64,000 nt of DNA from contig NZ_CP108938.1 of the NCBI RefSeq assembly GCF_036347135.1, positions 7,130,001 to 7,194,000 of the forward strand. The letters are read 5' to 3'. This stretch comes from Streptomyces sp. NBC_00775 (GTDB lineage: Bacteria; Actinomycetota; Actinomycetes; Streptomycetales; Streptomycetaceae). Of this stretch, positions 47,529 to 55,429 are shown piece after piece (positions within the stretch are counted from its first letter, which is position 1; each line of letters begins with the position of its first letter). The notes beneath the pieces are model-generated. The model saw only the letters and a list, made by a program, of their open reading frames with translations. It searched no databases and had not been told where the DNA came from. The position numbers and the translations under genes are program-made.

Positions 47529-48680
47529 GTGGCAGGGGCAAGGCAGACCGTGACGCACGCCCACAGGATTGCCGTGGCGCAGGCCCATCGGATCGTCGTC
47601 AAGGTGGGTTCCTCTTCGCTGACCACCGCTTCGGGCGGCCTCGACGCGGACCGGGTCGACGCCCTCGTCGACGTCCTCGCCAAGGCCCGCAGCGGCGGCG
47701 AGAGGGAGATCGTCCTCGTCTCGTCCGGCGCCATCGCCGCCGGCCTCGCACCGCTGGGGCTGCGCCGCCGCCCCAAGGACCTCGCCCGGCAGCAGGCCGC
47801 CGCCAGCGTCGGCCAGGGCCTCCTGGTCGCCCGCTACACCGCCTCCTGCGCCCGCTACGGCATCCGCGTCGGACAGGTGCTCCTCACCTCCGACGACACC
47901 AGCCGCCGCGCCCACCACCGCAACGCCTCCCGCACCCTCGACAAGCTCCTCGCGATGGGCGCCCTGCCCGTCGTCAACGAGAACGACACCGTCGCCACGG
48001 ACGAGATCCGCTTCGGCGACAACGACCGCCTCGCCGCGCTCGTCGCCCATCTCGTACGGGCCGATCTGCTCGTCCTGCTCTCCGACGTGGACGGCGTGTA
48101 CGACGGCGACCCCAGCAAGCCCGGTACGTCGCGGATAGCGGAAGTACGCGGCCCCGAGGACCTCGCGCACGTCGAGATCGGTAGCGCCGGCAAGGCGGGC
48201 GTCGGCACCGGCGGCATGGTGACCAAGGTCGAGGCGGCCCGGATCGCCGCGGCCGCGGGCATCCCGGTGGTGCTGACCAGCGCGATCCACGCCGCCGACG
48301 CCTTCGCGGGCGGGGACACCGGCACGTACTTCCACCCCACGGGCAAGCGGTCCGCCGACCGGCTGCTGTGGCTTCAGCACGCCTCCACCCCGCAGGGCGC
48401 GCTCACCCTGGACGACGGGGCCGTGCGCGCGGTCGTCGAACGGCGCACCTCGCTGCTGCCGGCCGGCATCGCGGCCGTCGAGGGCGACTTCACCGCGGGC
48501 GACCCGGTCGAGCTGCGCGACAGCACGGGCCGGGCGGTGGCACGCGGGCTGGTGAACTTCGACGCCAAGGAGATTCCGCAGCTCATCGGCCGTTCGACCA
48601 GGGAACTGGCGCGCGAACTGGGCCCCGCGTACGAGCGCGAGGTCGTGCACAGGGACGACCTCGTGCTCCTGGAGCCGTAG
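47529..48680 (+). CDS. proB: glutamate 5-kinase
   Basis: The first enzyme of proline synthesis, phosphorylating glutamate, about 383 residues. The amino-acid kinase domain shows IVVKVGSSSLT, VLVSSGAIAAG, VNENDTVATDEIRFGDND, LLSDVDGVYDGDP and GTGGMVTKVEAA. The C-terminal ~110 residues are the PUA domain present in long-form ProB. The GTG at 47529 was chosen for its gagggg ribosome site; an in-frame GTG at 47550 would remove 7 residues. proA lies 0.8 kb downstream with one small gene in between. Confidence 0.95.
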   Translation: MAGARQTVTHAHRIAVAQAHRIVVKVGSSSLTTASGGLDADRVDALVDVLAKARSGGEREIVLVSSGAIAAGLAPLGLRRRPKDLARQQAAASVGQGLLVARYTASCARYGIRVGQVLLTSDDTSRRAHHRNASRTLDKLLAMGALPVVNENDTVATDEIRFGDNDRLAALVAHLVRADLLVLLSDVDGVYDGDPSKPGTSRIAEVRGPEDLAHVEIGSAGKAGVGTGGMVTKVEAARIAAAAGIPVVLTSAIHAADAFAGGDTGTYFHPTGKRSADRLLWLQHASTPQGALTLDDGAVRAVVERRTSLLPAGIAAVEGDFTAGDPVELRDSTGRAVARGLVNFDAKEIPQLIGRSTRELARELGPAYEREVVHRDDLVLLEP

Positions 48681-48920
48681 GACATGCCACGGCGACCGTA
48701 GGACGTCCGGTCGCTCATCCGTCAGACAACCGTTCTGCGGCACCCCGCGGCATCCATAAAACAGCTGTCCACTACACCCGTAAACGGCCGATTCCCCCGC
48801 CTCCACTGGGGGACGTTCCGTAAAACCGCCACGCGACGGCTCCCCACCTGCTCAACTTTGTGGCAGGGAGACCCCGGTATTCGGTACGACTATTACGACC
48901 ATTGCGTAAAGGAGGCCGTC

Positions 48921-49409
48921 GTGAGACGAGTGCGCCCTGGGGCGGCGGCGTCCCGCGGTGGTGCCGCCTCCCGTACGGGTGGTGTCGCCTCCCGTGCGGC
49001 GGGTGAGGAGCGGGCCCTGACGAGCGTCGCGGCCGGTGACAGGTACGAGGGCGAGGAGCCGGCGGACCAGCCCCGGCTGTGGCACGTCACGCTGAGTGTC
49101 TCGGGCGGTGAGGCCCCGCTGAAGGAAGTCAGGCGCGGTCTTGAACAGCTGGCCCACGACCACCCCTTTCTGCTGACCAGCCGGTACGCCAACGACCACG
49201 CGGAGATCCGCTACTGGGAAGAGGCCCGCGACCTGCACGACGCGGCCGCCGTCGCGCTGCGGCTGTGGGGCGAGCACCGCCAGACCGCCAAGCTCCCGCC
49301 CTGGGAGATCGTCGGCCTGGAGGTCATCGACCGCGAGACCTACCACCAGCGGATCGCGGAGGGGTATGGGCCACTTCCGGCCACCCCTGTCGGAGTTCAC
49401 CCCTTTTGA
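48921..49409 (+). CDS. conserved hypothetical protein between proB and proA
   Basis: A 162-residue protein I do not recognise. The first ~50 residues are basic and low complexity ([20 protein letters not shown]). The rest looks like a small alpha/beta domain: [60 protein letters not shown] and [17 protein letters not shown]. The GTG at 48921 follows a near-perfect aaaggagg site. It lies in the proBA run, which suggests shared expression but says nothing about function. The 240 bp upstream (48681-48920) hold no other gene. Confidence 0.8.
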   Translation: MRRVRPGAAASRGGAASRTGGVASRAAGEERALTSVAAGDRYEGEEPADQPRLWHVTLSVSGGEAPLKEVRRGLEQLAHDHPFLLTSRYANDHAEIRYWEEARDLHDAAAVALRLWGEHRQTAKLPPWEIVGLEVIDRETYHQRIAEGYGPLPATPVGVHPF

Positions 49410-49470
49410 TGGTGTCTCGGGGTGTGGGACAGCGGCTGAACGGACCCGTTCGGAGCACTACCCTTCCCTC

Positions 49471-50757
49471 ATGACCACGCTCTCGCCGTACGACTCGATG
49501 TCCCCGGTCACCCAGGCCGCCTACCGCGCGAAGGCCGCCGCCGCCGACCTGGCGCCCCTCCCGCGGGCCGAGAAGGACGACGCGCTGCTCGCCATCGCGG
49601 ACGCGCTGGAGGTCCGTACGAGCGAGATCGTCGCCGCCAACGCCAAGGACATCGCCAAGGCACGCGAGGCCGGCACCAGCGAGACCGTCATCGACCGGCT
49701 CACGCTCACGCCCGAGCGCGTGCGCGCGATCGCCTCGGACGTGCGCGACGTCGTGGCGCTGCCCGACCCGGTCGGCGAGGTCGTCCGCGGCTCGACCCTC
49801 CCCAACGGCATCGACCTGCGCCAGGTCCGCGTCCCGCTCGGCGTCGTCGGCATCATCTACGAGGCCCGCCCGAACGTGACGGTCGACGCCGCCGCCCTGT
49901 GCCTGAAGTCCGGGAACGCGGTCCTGCTGCGCGGCTCGTCGTCCGCCTACGAGTCGAACACGGCCCTCGTACGGGTCCTGCGCGATGCCGTGGGCGGCGC
50001 CGGGCTGCCCGCCGACGCCGTCCAGCTCGTGCCCGGCGAGGGCCGCGAGTCCGTGCGCGAGCTGATGCGCGCCCGCGGCCTCGTCGATGTCCTCATCCCG
50101 CGCGGCGGCGCCTCGCTGATCCGCACGGTCGTCCAGGAGTCCACCGTCCCGGTCATCGAGACCGGTACCGGCAACTGCCATGTGTACGTCGACGCGAACG
50201 CCGACCTCGACATGGCGATCGACATCCTGATCAACTCGAAGGCCCAGCGGCCCAGCGTCTGCAACTCCGCCGAGACGCTCCTGGTGCACCAGGACATCGC
50301 CCCGCAGTTCCTGCCGCGCGCCCTGGACGCCCTCGCGGACGCCGGGGTCACCGTGCACGCCGACGAGCGCGTCCTGGCCTACGCCAAGGACTCCAAGGCC
50401 ACCGTCGTCGAGGCGACCCTGGAGGACTGGGAGACCGAGTACCTCTCGTACGACATCGCCGCCGCCGTCGTCGACTCGCTCGACAAGGCCGTCGATCACA
50501 TCCGGCTGTGGACCTCCGGCCACACCGAGGCCATCGTCACCACCTCGCAGCAGGCGGCCCGCCGCTTCACCCAGCTGGTCGATTCCACGACGGTCGCCGT
50601 GAACGCCTCGACGCGCTTCACCGACGGCGGCGAGTTCGGCTTCGGCGCCGAGATCGGCATCTCCACGCAGAAGCTGCACGCGCGGGGGCCGATGGGGCTG
50701 CCGGAGCTCACGAGCACCAAGTACATCGTCACGGGGGACGGGCACATCCGGCGCTGA
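49471..50757 (+). CDS. proA: glutamate-5-semialdehyde dehydrogenase (gamma-glutamyl phosphate reductase)
   Basis: The second enzyme of proline synthesis, reducing glutamyl phosphate with NADPH, 428 residues. It is an aldehyde-dehydrogenase-fold protein: [49 protein letters not shown] and the catalytic-cysteine motif [11 protein letters not shown] (Cys264) are intact. The end SRKLHARG-type segment appears as [20 protein letters not shown]. The ATG at 49471 is preferred; the frame remains open upstream but overlaps the preceding gene. Confidence 0.97.
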   Translation: MTTLSPYDSMSPVTQAAYRAKAAAADLAPLPRAEKDDALLAIADALEVRTSEIVAANAKDIAKAREAGTSETVIDRLTLTPERVRAIASDVRDVVALPDPVGEVVRGSTLPNGIDLRQVRVPLGVVGIIYEARPNVTVDAAALCLKSGNAVLLRGSSSAYESNTALVRVLRDAVGGAGLPADAVQLVPGEGRESVRELMRARGLVDVLIPRGGASLIRTVVQESTVPVIETGTGNCHVYVDANADLDMAIDILINSKAQRPSVCNSAETLLVHQDIAPQFLPRALDALADAGVTVHADERVLAYAKDSKATVVEATLEDWETEYLSYDIAAAVVDSLDKAVDHIRLWTSGHTEAIVTTSQQAARRFTQLVDSTTVAVNASTRFTDGGEFGFGAEIGISTQKLHARGPMGLPELTSTKYIVTGDGHIRR

Positions 50758-50957
50758 CGCGGGAAGCCCGCGGCGCCGGGGCAGGAAGCGGCCGGCGCCG
50801 AGGTGTGGAGCGAGTCCGGCGCAGGGGCGTGGAGCGTGGTCCGCGGCGTGCGCCCCGTGGCGCGGGGCCGGTCGTGCGCGGCGCGCGGCCCGGGTGAGGC
50901 GCGTCTCGTCAGGTGGATGAATTTCCATACCGTCTGCCCAAAATGACCCCCCAGGTC

Positions 50958-50963
50958 TACTCT
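50958..50963 (+). promoter_or_regulatory. -10 hexamer of a probable leaderless promoter
   Basis: TACTCT lies exactly 6 nt before the GTG at 50970, so transcription would begin at or beside the start codon. The same hexamer with the same 6-nt spacing precedes the paralogous gene at 51735. The -35 is weak. Confidence 0.5.
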
Positions 50964-50969
50964 GGATCC

Positions 50970-51587
50970 GTGCCGGAGGACGTGGGGGGCACGCCGTTCC
51001 CTGACGGCTGGGAGCCCGACGACGACCGCGACCGCGGGGGTGCGGACGAAGAGTTCGCCTCCGTGGTCTTCGACGAGGACTTCGTACGGGCGGCGGTGAT
51101 TCACGAGCCGACCGCCGTGGAGAGACTCCTGGCAGCCGCCCAGGCCCGCGCGGAGGCCTCCGAGGCCGAAGCACGCCGGGCGCACGCCCGGGGCGCACGC
51201 GGCGACGACGAGCGCTACGAGGACGGCTTCGGGCCCGATGACCATGGCGATTTCGGCCACGATCCCGATCTGGACGATCTGGACGACACCGAGGTCCTGG
51301 GTGGCCGCTATGGCGTGCCGGGTGCGTACGGCAGGGCCTATGGGAAGCAGACCCGCTGGCGCCGCCCCGTCGCCTGGATCCTCGCTCTCGTGATGGGCGT
51401 CGGCATGGTCGCCCTGGCCTTCACCGCGGTGTACCGAGGGGCGTCCTCGGGCCGCCAGGACCAGGTTCCGCCCCCGGCCTCCACGGGCCTGGAACAGGGC
51501 CAGGACAAGGTCACCGGCAGCACCGGCCCGTCTGCTTCGGCCGACTACTCCCAGCCGGCGGTGTCGGCGGTCCCTCGAACGCCCTGA
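50970..51587 (+). CDS. membrane protein with acidic cytoplasmic arm (paralogue 1)
   Basis: A protein of about 205 residues, function unknown. The N-terminal ~130 residues are acidic and include EFASVVFDEDFVRAAVIHEP, nearly the same as the EYRSVVFDESFVRAARLQEF segment of the next gene, so the two are paralogues. One membrane helix follows (VAWILALVMGVGMVALAFTAV), then a short exported Ser/Pro tail. I start it at the GTG at 50970 by analogy with the downstream gene; GTG 50913 and ATG 50943 are in-frame alternatives. Placement between proA and the M48 protease is typical of Streptomyces. Confidence 0.72.
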   Translation: MPEDVGGTPFPDGWEPDDDRDRGGADEEFASVVFDEDFVRAAVIHEPTAVERLLAAAQARAEASEAEARRAHARGARGDDERYEDGFGPDDHGDFGHDPDLDDLDDTEVLGGRYGVPGAYGRAYGKQTRWRRPVAWILALVMGVGMVALAFTAVYRGASSGRQDQVPPPASTGLEQGQDKVTGSTGPSASADYSQPAVSAVPRTP

Positions 51588-51722
51588 CGACGATCCCTCG
51601 AACGAGTGAACGGCAGTCCCTCGAACGGCGGAACGATGATCACTTGAACGGTGTGACGACCCTGGTGAGAACCTGTCAGAACTTGTCGTGTACCACCGCG
51701 TTTACCTGGGCTCCCGGAGACC

Positions 51723-51728
51723 TACTCT
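51723..51728 (+). promoter_or_regulatory. -10 hexamer of a probable leaderless promoter
   Basis: TACTCT lies 6 nt before the ATG at 51735, and a TTTACC (51701-51706) at 16-bp spacing could serve as -35. No Shine-Dalgarno sequence precedes the start, supporting a leaderless mRNA. Confidence 0.55.
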
Positions 51729-51734
51729 GAATGT

Positions 51735-52802
51735 ATGGGCGGGCCTGGAGACCCACCTGAGGGGACACCCGAGGGCGCTCCCGCTGGTGGTGAGGACGAG
51801 TACCGATCCGTCGTCTTCGACGAGTCGTTCGTCCGTGCTGCCCGCCTCCAGGAGTTCTCCGCCCAGGAGCGCATGGCCGACCACGCCCCGGCCGTACGCC
51901 GTCGCCCCGCCCTCCGGCGCGGGCTCTCCCGGCAGGCGCTGATCCTCGTCCTGCTGATCGCCATAGCCTTCGGCACCGCGATCTACATGGGCGTACGTCA
52001 CCCGTACCAGGCCCCCACCGCCCAGCCCCCCGAGCCGCTGCGGATGACGGTCATACCGCTGGCCCCGCAGACCGCCGTGCCCGGCTCCACGAGCGCCGAC
52101 GAGCTGTACGCGCACAGTCCGGCCGCCCAGTTCCGCATCGGCGCCGAGGGCATCACGCTGCCCGCCTCCCGGCGCACCGCGCACTTCTCCGACAGCCAGG
52201 TCGTCACCGCCCTGACCACGGCGAAGGACTACCTCGTCGAGTCCTCCCTCGACCCGGACGTGCTCACCGGCGGCACCACCCGGCCCGTACGGATCCTGCT
52301 CGACCCGCAGCAACTCGACCAGTTCGACCAGAGCTTCGACCGGCCGACCGCCGACGGGCGGCACGCGCCCACCGGCTGGCTGGTCCGCTTCGACGCGAGC
52401 CGCACCCAGCTCGCCGACAGCAGGATCCGCGTGCAGGGCTCCCTTCAGGCCGCCGAGTTCGACTCGAACACCCTTGAGGTCATCGCCGACCACACCTTCG
52501 TGTACGCGCTGAAGCCGACGGGCTCGGACGCGAACGCCCAGGTCTCGCTGTTCACCGTCCGGCGCGAGCTGCACTTCCGCTTCGACCGCGACGACCTGCG
52601 CATGCACCAGGCCGAGCTGCTCGTCTCCTACGTCCAGGCCGGTCCGCTCACCTGCTCCGACGACTCGGTGGGCCGGCTGCGCCCGCTGCTCGCGGGACAG
52701 ACGGCGAAGGCGGGCGGCCCGGCCGGCACCGACCCGTACGCCACCGGGAGCGCGACGGCGCTGTGCGGATCGCTGGCGACGAGCGCGCAGCCGAAGCTCT
52801 GA
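51735..52802 (+). CDS. membrane-anchored exported protein (paralogue 2)
   Basis: A 355-residue protein, function unknown. The cytoplasmic arm carries the shared motif EYRSVVFDESFVRAARLQEF, followed by a basic stretch and one membrane helix (ALILVLLIAIAFGTAIYMGV). The exported domain of about 270 residues is mixed alpha/beta with LPASRRTAHFSDSQVVTALT, KDYLVESSLDPDVL and RPVRILLDPQQLDQFDQSFD; two cysteines near the end (LTCSDD, ALCGS) could pair. It converges on the M48 protease gene with a gap of only 53 nt, in which I see nothing. Confidence 0.85.
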   Translation: MGGPGDPPEGTPEGAPAGGEDEYRSVVFDESFVRAARLQEFSAQERMADHAPAVRRRPALRRGLSRQALILVLLIAIAFGTAIYMGVRHPYQAPTAQPPEPLRMTVIPLAPQTAVPGSTSADELYAHSPAAQFRIGAEGITLPASRRTAHFSDSQVVTALTTAKDYLVESSLDPDVLTGGTTRPVRILLDPQQLDQFDQSFDRPTADGRHAPTGWLVRFDASRTQLADSRIRVQGSLQAAEFDSNTLEVIADHTFVYALKPTGSDANAQVSLFTVRRELHFRFDRDDLRMHQAELLVSYVQAGPLTCSDDSVGRLRPLLAGQTAKAGGPAGTDPYATGSATALCGSLATSAQPKL

Positions 52803-52855
52803 CGTCAGCAGGCTGTCGCGCTCCCGGTGGTGTGCCCCCCGGTGGTGTACCCCGG

Positions 52856-54007
52856 TCAGCCGTTGCCGTTGGGGCTCTCGTCGTCGGGAGCGTCGGTGAC
52901 GTCGGTTTCGGTGGCCGTGTCGGTCCCGGTGGTGCCCTGTGGCGGCGTGTCCTTCGGCGAGCCGCCGCTCGCGAAGCCGCCGAAACCGCGTCGTACCCGG
53001 CCGCCGAGGTCTCCCGCACCGCCGGCGATGTCGCTGACCAGCTTCATCAGCGGGTCCTTGGAGTTCTTCACGTCGCTGGCGTAGCTGGCCGCCGACTGCC
53101 GGAAGGAGTCCGAGACCGAGGTGTCCTTGTCCTCGCTGCGGCGCGGGTAGTGGCCGTCCATGAGCCGCTGGTAGTCGCGGGACTCGGCCCACTTCTTCAG
53201 CTCGCCCGCGCGAACGGTGGTGAAGGGGTGCGTGCGGGGGAGGGTATTGAGGATCTTGAGCACGGAGTCCCGCAGGTCGCCCCCGGCCTCGTACTCCTCG
53301 GCCTGCGCGAGGAACGCGTCCACGTTCATCTCGTGCAGGTGATTGCCTCCCGCGAGTTTCATCAGGCCGCGCATCGAAGCCTTCAGATCCTGCCCGACAA
53401 GGAGCCCCGCCCGGTCGGCCGACAGCTCCGACTTGCGGAACCACTCGCGCAGCGCGGTCACGATCGCCATGATCGCGATGTTGCCCAGCGGGATCCAGGC
53501 GACCCGGAGCGCCAGGTTGGTGAGGAACAGCAGGATCGTGCGGTAGACCGCGTGGCCGGACAGCGCGTGGCCGACCTCGTGCCCGACGACCGCCCGCATC
53601 TCCTCCTCGTCCAGCAGCTCGACGAGCCCCGTCGTCACGACGATGATCGGCTCGTCCAGGCCGATGCACATCGCGTTCGGCTGCGGGTCCTGGGTGACGT
53701 ACATCGGCGGGACCTTCTCCAGGTCCAGGATGTAACACGCGTCCCGCAGCATGTCGTTCAGGTGCGTGAACTGGGCGTCCGAGACGCGCACCGAGTCGGA
53801 CAGGAACAGCAGCCGCAGGCTGCGTTCGGGCAGCAGGGCGCTGAGCGCCTTGAAGACCGTGTCGAAGCCGCTGAGCTTGCGCAGGGCCACCAGGGCCGAG
53901 CGGTCCGCCGGGTGCTCGTACGCCCGCGAGGAGATCCCCTCGAAGCGCCTGCGCTGCCTGCTCGGCACGTTCTCGTGGCCGTTCTGGTCGTGGCCGTCGT
54001 CGGACAT
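52856..54007 (-). CDS. M48 family membrane metalloprotease
   Basis: A zinc protease of 383 residues (387 if the upstream ATG at 54019 is used). HEVGH at about 143-147 binds zinc; the third ligand is the glutamate of the RKSELSADRAG segment. VPPMYVTQDPQPNAMCIG and PIIVVTTGLVELLDEEEMRA are typical M48 sequence. One or two hydrophobic helices (YRTILLFLTNLALRVAWIPL and GNIAIMAIVTALREW) place it in the membrane. The C-terminal ~90 residues are Gly/Thr/Asp rich and disordered. The ATG at 54007 (MSDDGHDQ) has a GGGGGA site 6 nt away, better than the ATG 12 nt upstream. The likely role is membrane-protein quality control. Confidence 0.9.
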   Translation of the reverse strand: MSDDGHDQNGHENVPSRQRRRFEGISSRAYEHPADRSALVALRKLSGFDTVFKALSALLPERSLRLLFLSDSVRVSDAQFTHLNDMLRDACYILDLEKVPPMYVTQDPQPNAMCIGLDEPIIVVTTGLVELLDEEEMRAVVGHEVGHALSGHAVYRTILLFLTNLALRVAWIPLGNIAIMAIVTALREWFRKSELSADRAGLLVGQDLKASMRGLMKLAGGNHLHEMNVDAFLAQAEEYEAGGDLRDSVLKILNTLPRTHPFTTVRAGELKKWAESRDYQRLMDGHYPRRSEDKDTSVSDSFRQSAASYASDVKNSKDPLMKLVSDIAGGAGDLGGRVRRGFGGFASGGSPKDTPPQGTTGTDTATETDVTDAPDDESPNGNG

Positions 54008-54110
54008 GTGTTCCCCCATGTGCGTCTGAGTGCCTTATGTGCCCCCAAGGCAGAGCCCAGCCTAGGCGGAGATACCGTGGACGGGCAGTACAGAGAAGGA
54101 GTCGTCCGCC

Positions 54111-54269
54111 ATGGAGCACATCCCCGCAGCCGCCTGGCTCACCGAGGCCGCGAGCGCGGCAGACAAGCAGGGCCCGGGCAACCTGCTCCGCGTCGTGCTG
54201 ATCGTGATGATCGTCGGGGTGGCCCTGGCCGCCTGGTTCCTGCTGCGTGGGTACAAGCGCGACGACTGA
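54111..54269 (+). CDS. small single-pass membrane protein
   Basis: A 52-residue protein beginning MEHIPAAAWLTEAASAADKQ, then one membrane helix (LRVVLIVMIVGVALAAWFLL) and a basic end RGYKRDD. The ATG has a gaaggag site about 9 nt upstream. It is divergent from the M48 protease gene and precedes another single-pass mini-protein. Function unknown; the basic C-terminal residues predict an N-out orientation. Confidence 0.72.
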   Translation: MEHIPAAAWLTEAASAADKQGPGNLLRVVLIVMIVGVALAAWFLLRGYKRDD

Positions 54270-54399
54270 GCGTCCGCCGGCGAAGGGGGGCACGGCAACC
54301 GGCGTCCCCAACGGCGGAGTCGGCGTGATCGCGGCCGAGGCACCCGCATACGATGGGCCGACGTCTTTATCCCGCCCACACCGGATAGGTCCTGCCGAG

Positions 54400-54561
54400 A
54401 TGAGCTTCCACAGCACCGCTGCACAGTTGGTCACCGTCGCCGCCGAGGGCGAGAACGGTGGCAACCACGAGAGCCTCAGCCCGTACCTGACCGGCGGCGG
54501 CGCCCTCTTCATCCTGCTTCTGCTGCTGTGGATCACCACGCGCTTCAACCGCGACCGCTGA
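54400..54561 (+). CDS. small single-pass membrane protein upstream of nadD
   Basis: A 53-residue protein: MSFHSTAAQLVTVAAEGENG, a Gly/Ser linker, one helix (GGALFILLLLLWITTRF) and NRDR. The length, single helix and basic end mirror the protein at 54111, suggesting the two are related or work together. The ATG at 54400 gives the compact form; the frame is open to 54247 but the extra residues look non-coding. nadD starts 69 nt downstream. Confidence 0.72.
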   Translation: MSFHSTAAQLVTVAAEGENGGNHESLSPYLTGGGALFILLLLLWITTRFNRDR

Positions 54562-54630
54562 GCCCCACCGGGCCCGCTCAGGGCCCCTGTCGGCCGGAGC
54601 CCGTAGGCCGGGCCGGTAGGGTCTGCACGC

Positions 54631-55410
54631 ATGGGAGAGCACGACATGCCTACCGGTCCGGCGAGTGACACGGAGAGCGGCGCCGCCGGCGCCGCCACGC
54701 GTGTCGCGAGCGGCGTGGCCAACGGTGGTGCGAGCGGCGTGGCCAACGGTGGTGCGAGCGGCGCGGCCGACGGTGGCGCGGTGCGGCGGCTGACGACCGG
54801 CCCCGGCAACGGCCCCTCGAATCCGGGCAAGCGCCGCCTCGGCGTCATGGGCGGAACGTTCGACCCGATCCACCACGGGCACCTCGTGGCGGCCAGCGAG
54901 GTCGCCGCGCAGTTCCACCTCGACGAGGTGGTGTTCGTGCCGACCGGGCAGCCGTGGCAGAAGACCGACCGCAAGGTCACCCCGGCCGAGGACCGCTATC
55001 TGATGACGGTCATCGCGACCGCCGAGAACCCCCAGTTCTCGGTGAGCCGCATCGACATCGACCGCGGCGGCCCGACCTACACCACGGACACCCTGCGCGA
55101 CCTGAAGGCGCTCAACCCCGACGCCGACCTCTTCTTCATCACGGGCGCCGACGCGCTCGGCCAGATCCTCACCTGGCGGTACACGGAAGAACTGTTCTCC
55201 CTCGCGCACTTCATCGGGGTCACCCGGCCCGGCCACACACTGACCGACCCGGGGCTTCCCGAGGGCGGTGTCTCGCTCGTCGAGGTCCCCGCGCTCGCCA
55301 TCTCGTCCACAGACTGCCGTGCGAGAGTCGCCAAGGGCGATCCCGTCTGGTATCTGGTGCCGGACGGTGTGGTGCGCTACATCGATAAGCGCGAGCTGTA
55401 CCGCGGCTAG
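54631..55410 (+). CDS. nadD: nicotinate-nucleotide adenylyltransferase
   Basis: A NAD-biosynthesis enzyme that joins nicotinate mononucleotide to AMP, 259 residues as annotated. The nucleotidyltransferase signature [11 protein letters not shown] begins at residue 74; [23 protein letters not shown] and [10 protein letters not shown] also match. The enzyme core is about 190 residues, so the first ~65 residues are an unusual Ala/Gly/Asn extension containing a tandem repeat. A start closer to the core cannot be excluded because GTG codons occur inside the extension (for example in GVANGG). A TAGGGT hexamer 8 nt before the ATG raises the possibility of a leaderless mRNA. Confidence 0.92.
   Translation: MGEHDMPTGPASDTESGAAGAATRVASGVANGGASGVANGGASGAADGGAVRRLTTGPGNGPSNPGKRRLGVMGGTFDPIHHGHLVAASEVAAQFHLDEVVFVPTGQPWQKTDRKVTPAEDRYLMTVIATAENPQFSVSRIDIDRGGPTYTTDTLRDLKALNPDADLFFITGADALGQILTWRYTEELFSLAHFIGVTRPGHTLTDPGLPEGGVSLVEVPALAISSTDCRARVAKGDPVWYLVPDGVVRYIDKRELYRG
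54706..54777 (+). repeat. three 24-bp tandem repeats in the nadD N-terminal extension
   Basis: The units 54706-54729 and 54730-54753 are identical (start gcgagcggcgtggccaacgg) and 54754-54777 differs at three positions. They encode [12 protein letters not shown] octapeptides. Confidence 0.88.
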
Positions 55411-55429
55411 TGAGCCGAGAGGGGCACCG

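Noticed and set aside
51702..54980. Open frame of about 1090 codons on the minus strand
   Set aside because: Crosses the M48 gene in another frame and antisense to several genes; not a protein.
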